From positions 434,001 through 498,000 of the forward strand of contig JAHDYR010000001.1 of the NCBI GenBank assembly GCA_019828565.1: 64,000 bases of DNA, written 5' to 3'. A model generated the notes under the pieces. The model did not search any database and was not told where the DNA came from. It saw only the letters and a list, made by a program, of their open reading frames with translations. Shown here piece after piece: positions 54,384 to 63,370 of this stretch. The translations under genes were made by a program, and so were the position numbers. This stretch comes from Carpediemonas membranifera (taxonomy: Eukaryota > Fornicata). Position 1 is the stretch's first letter, and every line of letters starts with the position of its first letter.

Positions 54384-54869
54384 CTAGGACCTCGAGCGGC
54401 GGCCGTTGTGGCCGCCCTCCGGTTGAAAATTACGCCTCTTGCGCTTACCTTTCATCTTGGCGCGGGCTATGATGGCGTCGATGTCTAGCTCTGACTCAAT
54501 GACGGATGCCTTGAGGGCAGCAGCTGCATAGTCGGTTGCCGCGTCATCGTAATCGTCCTTGAGGAGCAGTAGCTTATAGCGGCCGAGGAGTCGGAGGCGA
54601 AGTGTGTTGGCATCGAGCATGTCGGTGGCGATGTCCCTTAGAAGCTCTTTGATGAATCTGGCTTCATCGCGGGGACCAAAGCGTTGCGGAAGTTCTAAAT
54701 CGGCGAGCGTGTTGAGGAATGAGCGGTTTCTTGCATTGACTGGCTCGTCGTAATCGGGCCCCTGCGCGATGTTCGCTTCAACCGAAGCTAAACGGCCAGA
54801 AAGCTCGCCTAGAACCCTTAGTATCTCCTCTTGTTGCGGATTGGGCGTGCCCGTGTCTTCTTCGGGCAT
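54384..54869 (-). CDS. DIRS H gag-like protein
   Basis: ATG at 54869-54867 (MPEEDTGTPNPQQEEI). 161 codons ending in a basic Arg-rich tail (RKRRNFQPEGGHNGRRSRS) and TAG. The core LPQRFGPRDEARFI matches the gag of DIRS copy I. No zinc knuckle; the basic tail probably binds RNA. RT follows in the same frame after one TAG. Confidence 0.75.
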   Translation of the reverse strand: MPEEDTGTPNPQQEEILRVLGELSGRLASVEANIAQGPDYDEPVNARNRSFLNTLADLELPQRFGPRDEARFIKELLRDIATDMLDANTLRLRLLGRYKLLLLKDDYDDAATDYAAAALKASVIESELDIDAIIARAKMKGKRKRRNFQPEGGHNGRRSRS

Positions 54870-55165
54870 CTTTCGAATTCTGCCATATCCTGCACATCTG
54901 GTCGAATCAATCCAACGATCAATAGTCTCCGGCCCGCGCTCCCCGCGGGACCCTCCGACCCTCAGCACCCCGGGTGCCCTGGTCGAGTGCTGCTCGTGCT
55001 AGAGTATCCACAAAGTGTGGCTCTATAACAGAGAGCCCTCCTCTTAAATCCAACCAAAATGGGACAATCCCGCAAGACGTCCCTGTGGGACTAAAGCTTT
55101 GGGCCGGCGAGTCCGTCTCGCCTCGGCCGTTCCCCTCGAACGCGGATGTTTAATGGAGGGGGTGG
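54870..55165. other. DIRS H leader and DIRS E 3' end, non-coding
   Basis: 54870-55011 repeats the DIRS leader also at 47025-47192. From about 55012 sequence changes to the 3' end of DIRS E, with hairpins GGCTCT/AGAGCC (about 55020-55038) and GGCGAG/CTCGCC (about 55096-55112). No gene. Confidence 0.55.
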
Positions 55166-56050
55166 TTAAAAGTGGGGCCCGAGAAGGTTGAGGTTCATCC
55201 TCCTGGTGAGGTCCTCGTTTGTTCTGATGGCGTCAGCGACATAGCTGCGGAGGGAGGTGACGTCCTTCCATGTGCCCATTGAGAGGATCACCTCCAGCGG
55301 GACTCCTGATAGAGCCATCTCCGACGCTGCCCCCTTACGGAAGCTGTGGAGACCCGTCCGTGGACCGAACAACGCCTTCACGACTCGTCGGAGGTGTGCG
55401 GCTGTGAGCGGTTTGTCTCTGCTCAGGCGCCCGTTGACTATGACTCGCCAGATGGGGGTGTCATCAGCCAGGTAGTGTGTGCCCTCGACCCAGCGTCTAA
55501 GTGCCAAGGCCGGGTTGAAGGCGGCTGATAGCCATACGTATGGTACGCGCTTCTTAACTCCCGTTAGGATGGTCTTGGTCCGCTGAATGTGTAGGAGAAT
55601 GTCGCCGTTCTTGAGTAGCTCCAGGTCGGCCGGGCATAGGGAGAGTATCTCGATGCCTCTGGACACCGTCAGATAGGCGACTGCCCCAAAGAGACATGCC
55701 TGATATGACTCAAAGTCGTCACTCCGGCGCCCCAGTGCCTCGATCATCTCAGCCTTGGTGATGGCGCGCGAGCCGCCGGTAGTTCCCGCCGTGCTGGCGC
55801 CCTTAGCCGCCTGCTTAACGATGTACTTGGAGTTGGCGGGCGGATGCCAGTCTTTGAGGAACTCCTGTAGCCCTTCCTCGCCACGTTCGATGGCCCGCAG
55901 AAGGAGCCTTCGTCCTTGAGGAAGGCTACAAGCTGGTCTCGATCCGACAGGCTGCGATCGCGAGAGCCTTCGAACCTGGCCACCCAGCCGGCCACCGTCC
56001 GAGCAGACGCGTGATTAAGGTGAATCACTCTGTCCGACCTGAGGACTCTG
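55166..56050 (-). pseudogene. DIRS E tyrosine recombinase (frameshifted)
   Basis: N-terminal region HLNHASARTVAGWVARFEGS followed by VAFLKDE, a frame change near 55905, then LLLRAIERGEEGLQEFLKDW and the catalytic part: TVSRGIEILSL (Arg), HSFRKGAASEMAL (HxxR), MGTWKDVTSLRSYV (nucleophile Tyr). The stop is at 55166. Closely related to the recombinase of DIRS H, but clearly a different copy. Confidence 0.85.
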
Positions 56051-56766
56051 TGGAAAACGTCCTGAACGCCATCACATTGAACCGTAGGCGTCCTCTGTCC
56101 TGTAGGTGAAGTAGGTGGGCCAGATCTGAGCTCGAAGCCGGGACGGAGAGACGGAGTTTCCAGGACGTCCAACTCTTGAGGAGTCTCATCTCCGGCGCTT
56201 GAACCTCTGGGTAGAGGAGAAAGACTGCTGAGGTCCAAGACCTCGGGTGTCCAGTCTGAGTCTGAACTCTCGCTGTCGCTATCTTCTGGACTATGGCTGC
56301 CATAGACGAATTGGGGGCCCAGAGGACGCGACATCCAAGCCTTACGTCTACGTCCGTTGAGACTGTCTGGACTGGACCCCACTCCGCGAGGACAGATTCC
56401 ATGCTGGACTCCAGAGAGGAAGGGAGTCGTGAGAAGTCTCTGGACAGCCGATATGCTGCCAGGTTGATGATGCCCGGAGTGTGTAGTCCACGGAGTGTCA
56501 GGTTCCGGTCCTCCGCCTCCTTCTGGATCTGGGCTAGAATGTGCAGGGCCTGAGGTGGAGCCTTCGTAGACCCCGCCTTGTTGAGCCAGGCCAGAGCTGA
56601 TGTGTTGTCTGAGAAGATCGATAGCTCGCGTTGGGAACTCTGTCTGCCGATCAGACGGATGCCCTGTAGGATTCCCGCGAGCTCCTTCACGTTGATAGAT
56701 TCTGCTCTTAGTTCTGGAGTGAACGTGCCCGAGGCTGAGGTCCCGTACTCGCCGTGCACGGCTGCT
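56025..56766 (-). pseudogene. DIRS E RNase H and linker
   Basis: Continues from STDASGVKWG (58327) across element D as AAVHGEYGTSASGTF, then INVKELAGILQGIRLIG, LSIFSDNTSALAWLNKAG and GLHTPGIINLAAYRLSRD. This is the DIRS RNase H, which degrades the RNA of the RNA-DNA hybrid. It ends overlapping the recombinase N-terminal part. Confidence 0.82.
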
Positions 56767-56770
56767 CCCC

Positions 56771-56866
56771 TGTGGTTTGACTATACCTGTTTTACTGGGA
56801 GAATAGACTTCGACACAGGGGTGTCGAAGTCAATCCATAAATGTTCTTAAATTGTACTGACTGACA
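56771..56866 (-). repeat. Element D 3' LTR (96 bp)
   Basis: Contains an 11-bp perfect hairpin GACTTCGACAC / GTGTCGAAGTC with a 4-nt loop (about 56807-56832). Differs from the other LTR by one C. Confidence 0.92.
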
Positions 56867-57357
56867 CTGCCCCTCCATGCTCAACTGACTTGAGTATGAA
56901 TAACTTGTGCCGGTAGGCCTCACAGGGGAAAGCCTGTGCTAACCTACTTCACCGTTGGCGGCTGGGGAATAGCCCAGTGCCCGGGAAGGGTACTCTGCCT
57001 TAGCTCGGTAACCCTTGCTTCACCGTCGCTAACTGTGGGTAGCACAGCAGCCGGAACACCGTTGACACACTCTTACTGCCACGTAAGGGTGTCCGGTACA
57101 ACCGTAGTTGTTCTGTGGTGACTTATCTCCAAATTGATTGACTCAGAATTTCGTGGTACCACTGTGTAAGTATTGCGTCATACGCTCAAGGGTTAGTCTT
57201 ACCCTGGCTTACCGCCCTCCCACGGGCCATTACTGGGCCGTATGGTCGTCGATTAGTTCATTCGGATCCTTAAAATGCACAAATGGCTTCAGTTCGAAAC
57301 CACCATGGTATGCGGCCTTGAAAGCCCTCATTCTTACATAGCGTTCGAATAACGCCT
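56867..57357 (-). other. Element D non-coding region
   Basis: 491 bp between the gag stop and 3' LTR. No RT, integrase or other motif in any frame. The sequence is not low complexity and may hold packaging or reverse-transcription signals. Confidence 0.5.
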
Positions 57358-58212
57358 CTAGACACACTTTGCGCACTTGATCTTATCTCTCTTACAGTCC
57401 CGGGCGAAGTGACCTTGCTTGCCGCAGTTCTGACACTGCTTACTGGCTCTGTCGGGCCGTCTCGTATCAGGCTGGGAACTGGAGTGGTTGTACGCGTGCG
57501 GTGGCTCAGGAGCTTGGCGTTGGAGGGGAGGCTGGTCAGGTCTTGCCTGTTGACGTTCTTGGCGGCCCGGACGGGCTCTGCTAGACTTGACGCGGCTTCC
57601 AGGATGTGTTGACGACACTGGATGGAGGGATGCGTATGATTCAGAGATGAGACGAGCTTCCTCGAGCTTCTTGCAGATCATAAGAGAGGTAATGAAGGTC
57701 TCATCGAGCGACATTCCTACTACGGCGTCTTTGACCTCCTCGCGGAGGAACTCGTCCAGGATTCCGTTCAGGAACATCTGGCGGATCGTAGCAGGCGCCA
57801 GATCAGGCTTGATGATGCGGTACCTTGTACGGAACTTGTCCAAGTACTGTGTGAAGCGCCCCGAATGGACGCCCTTCACAGAGAGCTGGAATAGTTGGCG
57901 CTGTAGGATAGCTGATTGAGGTTTGATGGCGTCAACGACGGCCTGGAAAGCTAGGTCTTCCGCTCCGGACTTTTTCATACGGACTTGCGGTGCGCGAAAA
58001 ATAAGGGAGGATGATGTCTTCTGTCTCCTCGCGCGGCGGTACACCTGCTTAACATCAACACCCGATGAACTGCAGAATGTTAGAACTGCAGGGCCTAAGC
58101 GCTTAATGAGGCGGCGCTTTCCACCGGCCTGAACATGTCTCGTTAGCTTTTCGTGAAATGCCAGAATGGCACTAATGCTTGGCTCGTTCACTGACGGGCC
58201 GTTTTCAGTCAT
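57358..58212 (-). CDS. Element D Gag with canonical CCHC zinc knuckle
   Basis: ATG at 58212-58210 (MTENGPSVNEPS), five bases after the palindrome. 284 codons: a basic N-terminal region, a Ty3-type capsid core (AFQAVVDAIKPQSAIL, FTQYLDKFRTRY, FLNGILDEFLREEVKDAV), a Pro/Gln/Arg-rich linker and CQNCGKQGHFARDCKRD (C-x2-C-x4-H-x4-C). Gag packages element RNA; the enzymes must come from an autonomous relative. A second Cys pair (CAKC) ends the protein. Confidence 0.88.
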   Translation of the reverse strand: MTENGPSVNEPSISAILAFHEKLTRHVQAGGKRRLIKRLGPAVLTFCSSSGVDVKQVYRRARRQKTSSSLIFRAPQVRMKKSGAEDLAFQAVVDAIKPQSAILQRQLFQLSVKGVHSGRFTQYLDKFRTRYRIIKPDLAPATIRQMFLNGILDEFLREEVKDAVVGMSLDETFITSLMICKKLEEARLISESYASLHPVSSTHPGSRVKSSRARPGRQERQQARPDQPPLQRQAPEPPHAYNHSSSQPDTRRPDRASKQCQNCGKQGHFARDCKRDKIKCAKCV

Positions 58213-58217
58213 TTGAA

Positions 58218-58227
58218 GTAATATTAC
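58218..58227 (-). promoter_or_regulatory. Palindrome GTAATATTAC at the primer-binding position of element D
   Basis: Perfect 10-bp palindrome touching the 5' LTR (58228), followed by TTC as in A and F. Confidence 0.6.
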
Positions 58228-58322
58228 TGTGGTTTGACTATACTGTTTTACTGGGAGAATAGACTTCGACACAGGGGTGTCGAAGTCAATCCATAAATGT
58301 TCTTAAATTGTACTGACTGACA
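58228..58322 (-). repeat. Element D 5' LTR (95 bp)
   Basis: See 56771-56866. Same internal 11-bp hairpin. Confidence 0.92.
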
Positions 58323-58326
58323 CCCC

Positions 58327-58870
58327 ACTTGACTCCAGATGCGTCTGTCGATACGACGAGGTCTAAGGAGGGGTGAGCGCCCCAAAGCGACTGAAGCTCT
58401 CTGATGTCTCGGACTGGGCGCTCTCTTAGCAGTAGCAGCCACTCTTGCAGTAGCTCCTTGGAGAGTGGGTCCTGTTGAAGGTGTCTCAGCCGGAGGAAAG
58501 CCCCGTGGGCGGTTGTAGCGAAGTAAGTCAGTCTCCCGAGGATCTTGGCCCAAGTCTCCTGATCGATGGTCTTGCCTGCCAGAGCCTGATGAATGTGAGA
58601 GGAGTAACGTTTGGCCTTGTCCGCCGGGAGGCGTATTGTAAAACTCGCGGAGTCTATCACGAGCCCCAGATAGACCAATGACTGAGTCGGTGCCCATTCT
58701 GACTTCTCCTCTGAGGTGAGGACACAGAGGTCGGCTAGAGTCCGCCTGATGCGCGGCACCGCCCTCCTCAGGATTTCTCGGTCGCGGTGAAATAAGAGGA
58801 AGTCGTCGAGGTAGACAACGATGGTAAGACCCGTCCGAAGGGCTAGTATCTTGGCGAGTTGGTTGGTGAT
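58327..58870 (-). pseudogene. DIRS E reverse transcriptase, C-terminal part
   Basis: Contains the catalytic motif VVYLDDFLLFHRD, then SLVYLGLVIDSASFTIRLPADKAKR, ILGRLTYFATTAHGAFLRLR and the start of RNase H (VVSTDASGVKWG). A frame change separates the YLDD segment from the rest near 58765. Interrupted on both sides by elements D and F. Confidence 0.85.
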
Positions 58871-58874
58871 CGTC

Positions 58875-58935
58875 TGTGCCGGGGCGAAGAGATTGGAACA
58901 TTTACATAAACTGCGGACGTGGATGCCTTATGACA
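58875..58935 (-). repeat. Element F 3' LTR (61 bp)
   Basis: Identical to 63371-63431 and to 45743-45803. The pol stop codon lies inside it (58930-58928). Confidence 0.93.
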
Positions 58936-61900
58936 TCCTACCCCCCTTAAGCTTGAGCTTGTGGGACTTGAGGTAGTCACGTGCCGCAGTGACGTGGCGG
59001 AGCCCGTCAGCGGGTTCCCATGTGGGATCGTAGTCGCCCTCCCAGCAGACGAGGAGCTGCAGTGTGCCGTTGCGGCGACGGTGCTTCTCGATGCCTTGCA
59101 CGACGTACGTCTGCTCGTCGGAGGCGGCGAGGTTCTTCAGGCGGCTGAGCCCCGACTTGGTGTTGAAAGGAAGGACCTGGTCTACGTGAGCCATGAAGGG
59201 GGCGCTCTCGAAAAGGTCGACCAGCTGAAGGGTGTTGTTGTCCTTGATGGCGAGAATCTTGAACGGGCCGGCGAAGCCATGCAGCTTTGGGGTCTTCGTC
59301 CGGTTGAGCAGGACGAGGTCGCCTTCCTTGAAGCTAGTCGGCTGGCGGTCGGCGTTGGCCTTGGCGAGGCGCTTGTCTACAGTCTCGCGCTGCTTCTCGG
59401 CCGCCCTAGAGGTCAACTTGGAGAGGTGGGCTCGAAGTAAAGTGATGTAGGCTGAGGCTGAGGCAAGGGGCGAGTCATTGTCGCTCGGTCGGAGGATTCT
59501 AGCGACTGTGGAGCTGGGGTCGAGTTGGTCTCCATACAGCATGGCGTGGGGTGTGACCCCAGTGGCGCTGCAGGTGGTTGTGTTCAGCAGCAGCTGAACT
59601 ACCGGAAGGAGGTCGCTCCAACGGGAGAACTTGTCGAATTGGAGGATCAAACAGCGAAGATGCTTCATGACCTCCGCGTTACGACGCTCTACCAGCCCAT
59701 TCGACTGAGGGTGGTAGGGGAGGGTGAATTGCTGGGTGATGTCCGCGCTTTCGAGCAGGGCCTTGACGACGTTGCCGGTGAACTCAGGCCCGTTGTCGGA
59801 CTTGATGAACAGGGGAGTCCCATGACGGGTAATCACCTGGCGCCAGAGGGCCTCTGACGCTGCATCAGCTGTGTTCTCGTCCGTCGCGGCCAACTCAGTG
59901 TAGCGAGTAAACATATCGACCATAACTGTGATGTATCTGGAGCCGACTGCGTCTGCCGGGATTGGACCAATAGTATCCACTGCGACAGTGTGGAACGGTT
60001 TGTACACTGCTGTTGTGCGGAGCTCTGCCTCGGCGAAGTTGCGTAGGCGAGCTTTCTGGCACTCGTCACATGAGGCGATGAACTCCTCGACATCTGTTGT
60101 GCAGCCTGTCCAGGTATAGCCGTCTGCTCTCAGGCGTTCGATGGTAGCCTTGGCGCCGTGGTGTCCTCTGTGGGCGATCTGTATCAGCTCCTTTCGGAGG
60201 GGTCTGCACACGGTTGAAGTAGGGATGACGACGAGGCCGTCATTGCGGCGAAGACCGTCGCTGTCTACGGTCAGCTTGGAGACGGTAGAGTCGTCTGTCT
60301 GGTGTTTGATGAGTGTGTCATGGTAGCGGGAGTCAGTCGTGATGGCTGCGACAGTGGGCGAGGTCAAGTGACCGCAGCGGCTCAGCGCGTCTGCGACTGC
60401 GTTCTGTAGGCCGGGAACGTGCTCGACATCGAACTTGTAGTCTGCTAATGTCAGTCTCCACCGGTTGATCTTGTCGTTCTCGGATGACTTGGCGATCATG
60501 TAAATAAGATTACGGTGGTCGGTCCGTAGGAGGAACCTCTTCAGGCGTAGGAGGGGTGACAGGGTCGGGTGTGTAAGGCAAAAGACAATGGCAAATAGCT
60601 CCTGCTCACACGTGGCCCAGCGCGACTGGGTTGACGTGAATGTGTGAGAGAAGTAGGCGAGGACCTGTGTCTTGTCGTCCTTTGTCTGCCATAGTACGCC
60701 GCCTGCTCCGATGTTGCTAGCGTCTGTCTCGAGCGTCCAGTCGGCGTCGGCGTCCGGATGTGCGATAAAGAGATCGTCAGTGAACAGGGTCTTCAGGCCG
60801 TCGAAAGCGGCGTCGTGCTCCGCTGTCCATTCCCACAGACGGTCCTTTTGCAGAAGATCGTTGAGAGGTCTCATGTACTCGTGTCGTGTATGGGGAACGA
60901 ATGATGCGAGGTACTGGAACTGTCCGAGGACTACGCGAAGCTCGTGGACGTTGGTGGGTGCAGGTAGATCGCGTAGGGCTTGGGTCCTGGCTGGGTCGAC
61001 GTGTACTCCGGCCTGGTCGACCGTAAAGCCGACAATCTTGGCGCTGGTGGTGCCGAAGACTCCCTTCTTGGCGCTGAACTGAACGCCTGCAGCGTCCGCG
61101 CGTGTGAGCAGGTCGCGGAGAATGCGTAGGAAGGAGTCATCGTCACGGGCGTAGATGAATATGTCGTCGATGTAGGGGTTGGCGCCCTTGTACAACAGTG
61201 GGGCGAGCATGCCTTCGATCTCCCGCTGGAAGTGAGAAGGCGCGTTGCAAAGGCCGAACGGCATCCTGAGGAATTCCTCGTAGACGCCCGGGGCGGTGAA
61301 GGCCGTCTTAGGCACGTCGTCTGGGTGCATGGCCACCTGCCAGTAGCCCGACGTCAGGTCTAGCGTCGCAAAGCGTGTGCAGCCCGACGCGAGGTTGAGG
61401 AGTTCTCGCATGTTGGGGATCGGGTGCCGGTCGGGTACTGTCCAAGAGTTGAGGCGGCCGTAGTCGATACAGAGACGGTAGGCGTCGCCCTTTGCGACCA
61501 GGACGATGGGGCTTGCGTAAGGCCCCTCAGAGGGCTGTGTGATCTCGTCCTGGCGCAGGCGCTCGACGTATGGCAACAGCCACTCCAGCTTCTTCGGGTG
61601 TAGGTTGCGCGGGCGAAGACGGATCGGAGGGGCGTTGTCGTAAAGCGGGATGCGCATAGGGGCAAACGAGCACGGCTGTTTGCTTATGACGGGGTCGAAT
61701 AGGTGATCGAACCGACGGAGGATCGAATGTAGCTCGTCGGTCTGGGCCTTGGTGGAGAGCTCGTGTATCTCACACGCGTCGGTGTGAAACTCGCTTGAGG
61801 AGACGGCCTCGACGAGGGCGTCGAGGTACTTGTGGAGTGGGAGGCCATCGGTGGCGTCCTCCGGGCGTGAATCCGGAAGAAGTGGGATGTGGAGGCCACT

Positions 61901-62518
61901 CTCGGAGAGATAACCGAGCGCGCGAAGCACGTCGCATCCAATGAGCACACGTTCAGTGGCGCGCGTCATGATGTAGAGGATGAGATCGACGATGACGTTT
62001 CCAGATGTGCTGGGCAACGTGATCCGCGCTTGGACGTAGTGAGTGATGAGGATGGGCTCATTGGTAACGGACTGAACAGTAAATGGCTTTTCAAGCTCAT
62101 GTGTGACGAGTTGGAGCGTCTTAACGGAGGTTGTGGAGATGATCGTGATTGCGGAGCCGCTATCGATCAATATCACCTGTTCTTGGTCATTCACAGCTCC
62201 CTTAACTGAGAATGCAGTTGAAGCGGCAACTTCTTCGATAAAGGCATCATCACAAGCATTGTGTGCGACTTCGACTTCGTGGACTCCTGGACGAGAGTTG
62301 ATCAGCTTGGATCTGTCCCGGAGCACCATGTTCCCAGCGCGTCTCTCGTCGGGGCGAGGTTGTGGCTGCTGGGATGACTGTTGCTGCTGCTTCTGAGCAG
62401 CTGGTGCCGGCTGTGGCTGAGCCGGTTTGTTGGCCGCTTGGGGCTGGCGTTGCGGGCCGCGGCGGGGTGGCCTTTGGTAGCCTGGGGCTGTCCGGGCGTG
62501 CTGCCGCGGTGCGGGCAA
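58928..62518 (-). CDS. Element F pol: protease, RT, RNase H, integrase, chromodomain
   Basis: 1196 codons, unbroken. Gln/Pro-rich start overlapping gag by 217 nt in the -1 frame; protease VILIDSGSAITIIS and LIGCDVLRALGY; RT LDLTSGYWQVAMH, PFGLCNAPSHFQRE, catalytic YIDDIFIYA; RNase H LETDASNIGAGGVL, WATCEQELFAIVF, RTDHRNLIYM; integrase zinc HRGHHGAKATIERL...CDECQKAR, core AVDTIGPIP, IKSDNGPEF, HPQSNGLVERRN; chromodomain YVVQGIEKHRRRNGTLQLLVCWEG. All catalytic residues are present. The reading frame runs through the polypurine tract and stops in the LTR. Likely expressed by -1 frameshifting from gag. Confidence 0.94.
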   Translation of the reverse strand: MPAPRQHARTAPGYQRPPRRGPQRQPQAANKPAQPQPAPAAQKQQQQSSQQPQPRPDERRAGNMVLRDRSKLINSRPGVHEVEVAHNACDDAFIEEVAASTAFSVKGAVNDQEQVILIDSGSAITIISTTSVKTLQLVTHELEKPFTVQSVTNEPILITHYVQARITLPSTSGNVIVDLILYIMTRATERVLIGCDVLRALGYLSESGLHIPLLPDSRPEDATDGLPLHKYLDALVEAVSSSEFHTDACEIHELSTKAQTDELHSILRRFDHLFDPVISKQPCSFAPMRIPLYDNAPPIRLRPRNLHPKKLEWLLPYVERLRQDEITQPSEGPYASPIVLVAKGDAYRLCIDYGRLNSWTVPDRHPIPNMRELLNLASGCTRFATLDLTSGYWQVAMHPDDVPKTAFTAPGVYEEFLRMPFGLCNAPSHFQREIEGMLAPLLYKGANPYIDDIFIYARDDDSFLRILRDLLTRADAAGVQFSAKKGVFGTTSAKIVGFTVDQAGVHVDPARTQALRDLPAPTNVHELRVVLGQFQYLASFVPHTRHEYMRPLNDLLQKDRLWEWTAEHDAAFDGLKTLFTDDLFIAHPDADADWTLETDASNIGAGGVLWQTKDDKTQVLAYFSHTFTSTQSRWATCEQELFAIVFCLTHPTLSPLLRLKRFLLRTDHRNLIYMIAKSSENDKINRWRLTLADYKFDVEHVPGLQNAVADALSRCGHLTSPTVAAITTDSRYHDTLIKHQTDDSTVSKLTVDSDGLRRNDGLVVIPTSTVCRPLRKELIQIAHRGHHGAKATIERLRADGYTWTGCTTDVEEFIASCDECQKARLRNFAEAELRTTAVYKPFHTVAVDTIGPIPADAVGSRYITVMVDMFTRYTELAATDENTADAASEALWRQVITRHGTPLFIKSDNGPEFTGNVVKALLESADITQQFTLPYHPQSNGLVERRNAEVMKHLRCLILQFDKFSRWSDLLPVVQLLLNTTTCSATGVTPHAMLYGDQLDPSSTVARILRPSDNDSPLASASAYITLLRAHLSKLTSRAAEKQRETVDKRLAKANADRQPTSFKEGDLVLLNRTKTPKLHGFAGPFKILAIKDNNTLQLVDLFESAPFMAHVDQVLPFNTKSGLSRLKNLAASDEQTYVVQGIEKHRRRNGTLQLLVCWEGDYDPTWEPADGLRHVTAARDYLKSHKLKLKGGRMS

Positions 62519-63354
62519 TCAGCCTTCCAGTGCATGCCTCCACAGGAGCACGCGTATGGAGGAGGGCGCCGGCGCTCGCGGCTGGATCTGGTGTTGGCGT
62601 TCTGGCTATGTTTCGGGCCAGTGCTGGAGCTCGTGATGGAGCTCGTGCTGGAGGATGTGATGGATATGTCTTGAATCACGCTTCCGAGGACTTCACGGGC
62701 GTCAATGGCGTGCAGTATGAGCTCGCGCGTGTGCACAAATAAGCTATCGATGTCCCGGGCGCCAGAGAGGTCCCACTTTTGCTGAATACGGTTGGCAAGT
62801 GAGACCGGGCGAAGGGCGGCGATAAAAGCTTTGGCGATGATCTTATCGAGTCCGCGGGTGGGGCTGGCTTTTCTCGGGGTGTCCTGCTCACTCGGCGTGC
62901 TGTCTGGCTTCTGGGTGATGACCTTGCTGAGGGCGGCCTCGTCTTCATCCACCTCGGCGGCCTCGGGCTCTGGCTTGGCGCCGAGCTCGGCGTTGAGAAG
63001 GGCATGGGCGTGGGAGCGCAGCTCCTCGGTCTCAGCCATGAGACGAGATACGGCCTCGATCGTGGACTTGGTTCGGTCCTGCGTGAGGGCCCGGATTTCT
63101 TGGATGGTTTTCTCAAGGGTTCTCGGGAAAGAAAGAGCGGTGATTTCGGCGAGAAGTTCTGCGTCGTTGAGTGCTTCGACGTCGACGTTGCGGACAAATC
63201 GGACATGACTGACTTGATCCTCGGTGAGGCACTCGTAAGCCGTTATGACGGTTGTGGTAGGAGCATGCTTCTGCGCGAACGTGAGGGCGCGTTTGAACGC
63301 GCGAACGGACTCTCTAGAGAAGTCCGATAGTGATGGCGGAATCCAATTATTCAT
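62302..63354 (-). CDS. Element F Gag
   Basis: ATG at 63354-63352 (MNNWIPPSLSDFSRES), eight bases after the GTGATCAC palindrome. 350 codons: helical matrix/capsid-like region, acidic linker (EAAEVDEDEAA), second helical region (LDKIIAKAFIAALRPVSLANRIQQKW), a Ser/Thr-rich linker, and an atypical knuckle CSCGGMHWKADC (C-x-C-x3-H-x4-C). The frame continues past the pol start, consistent with frameshifting. Confidence 0.9.
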   Translation of the reverse strand: MNNWIPPSLSDFSRESVRAFKRALTFAQKHAPTTTVITAYECLTEDQVSHVRFVRNVDVEALNDAELLAEITALSFPRTLEKTIQEIRALTQDRTKSTIEAVSRLMAETEELRSHAHALLNAELGAKPEPEAAEVDEDEAALSKVITQKPDSTPSEQDTPRKASPTRGLDKIIAKAFIAALRPVSLANRIQQKWDLSGARDIDSLFVHTRELILHAIDAREVLGSVIQDISITSSSTSSITSSSTGPKHSQNANTRSSRERRRPPPYACSCGGMHWKADCPHRGSTPGQPQATKGHPAAARNASPKRPTNRLSHSRHQLLRSSSNSHPSSHNLAPTRDALGTWCSGTDPS

Positions 63355-63362
63355 TTCGGAAA

Positions 63363-63370
63363 GTGATCAC
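63363..63370 (-). promoter_or_regulatory. Palindrome GTGATCAC at the primer-binding position of element F
   Basis: Touches the 5' LTR and is followed by TTTC. Same core as in element A (24187-24200). Confidence 0.6.

Larger units (their letters stand above)
51547..55060 (-). mobile_element. DIRS element H
   Basis: Minus-strand order gag (54869-54384), RT-RNase H (54383-52452), tyrosine recombinase (52450-51616). This gene set, with a tyrosine recombinase and no aspartic protease or DDE integrase, defines DIRS-order retroelements. Terminal repeats are incomplete: the right end shares 170 bp with 47025-47192, the left end runs into element G. Confidence 0.82.
56771..58322 (-). mobile_element. 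Element D: gag-only, non-autonomous LTR retrotransposon
   Basis: 1552 bp with LTRs 56771-56866 (96 bp) and 58228-58322 (95 bp, one C fewer), TG...CA ends, and a 4-bp target duplication CCCC (56767-56770, 58323-58326). It encodes only a Gag protein; about 490 bp of non-coding sequence fills the space where pol would be. Confidence 0.92.
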
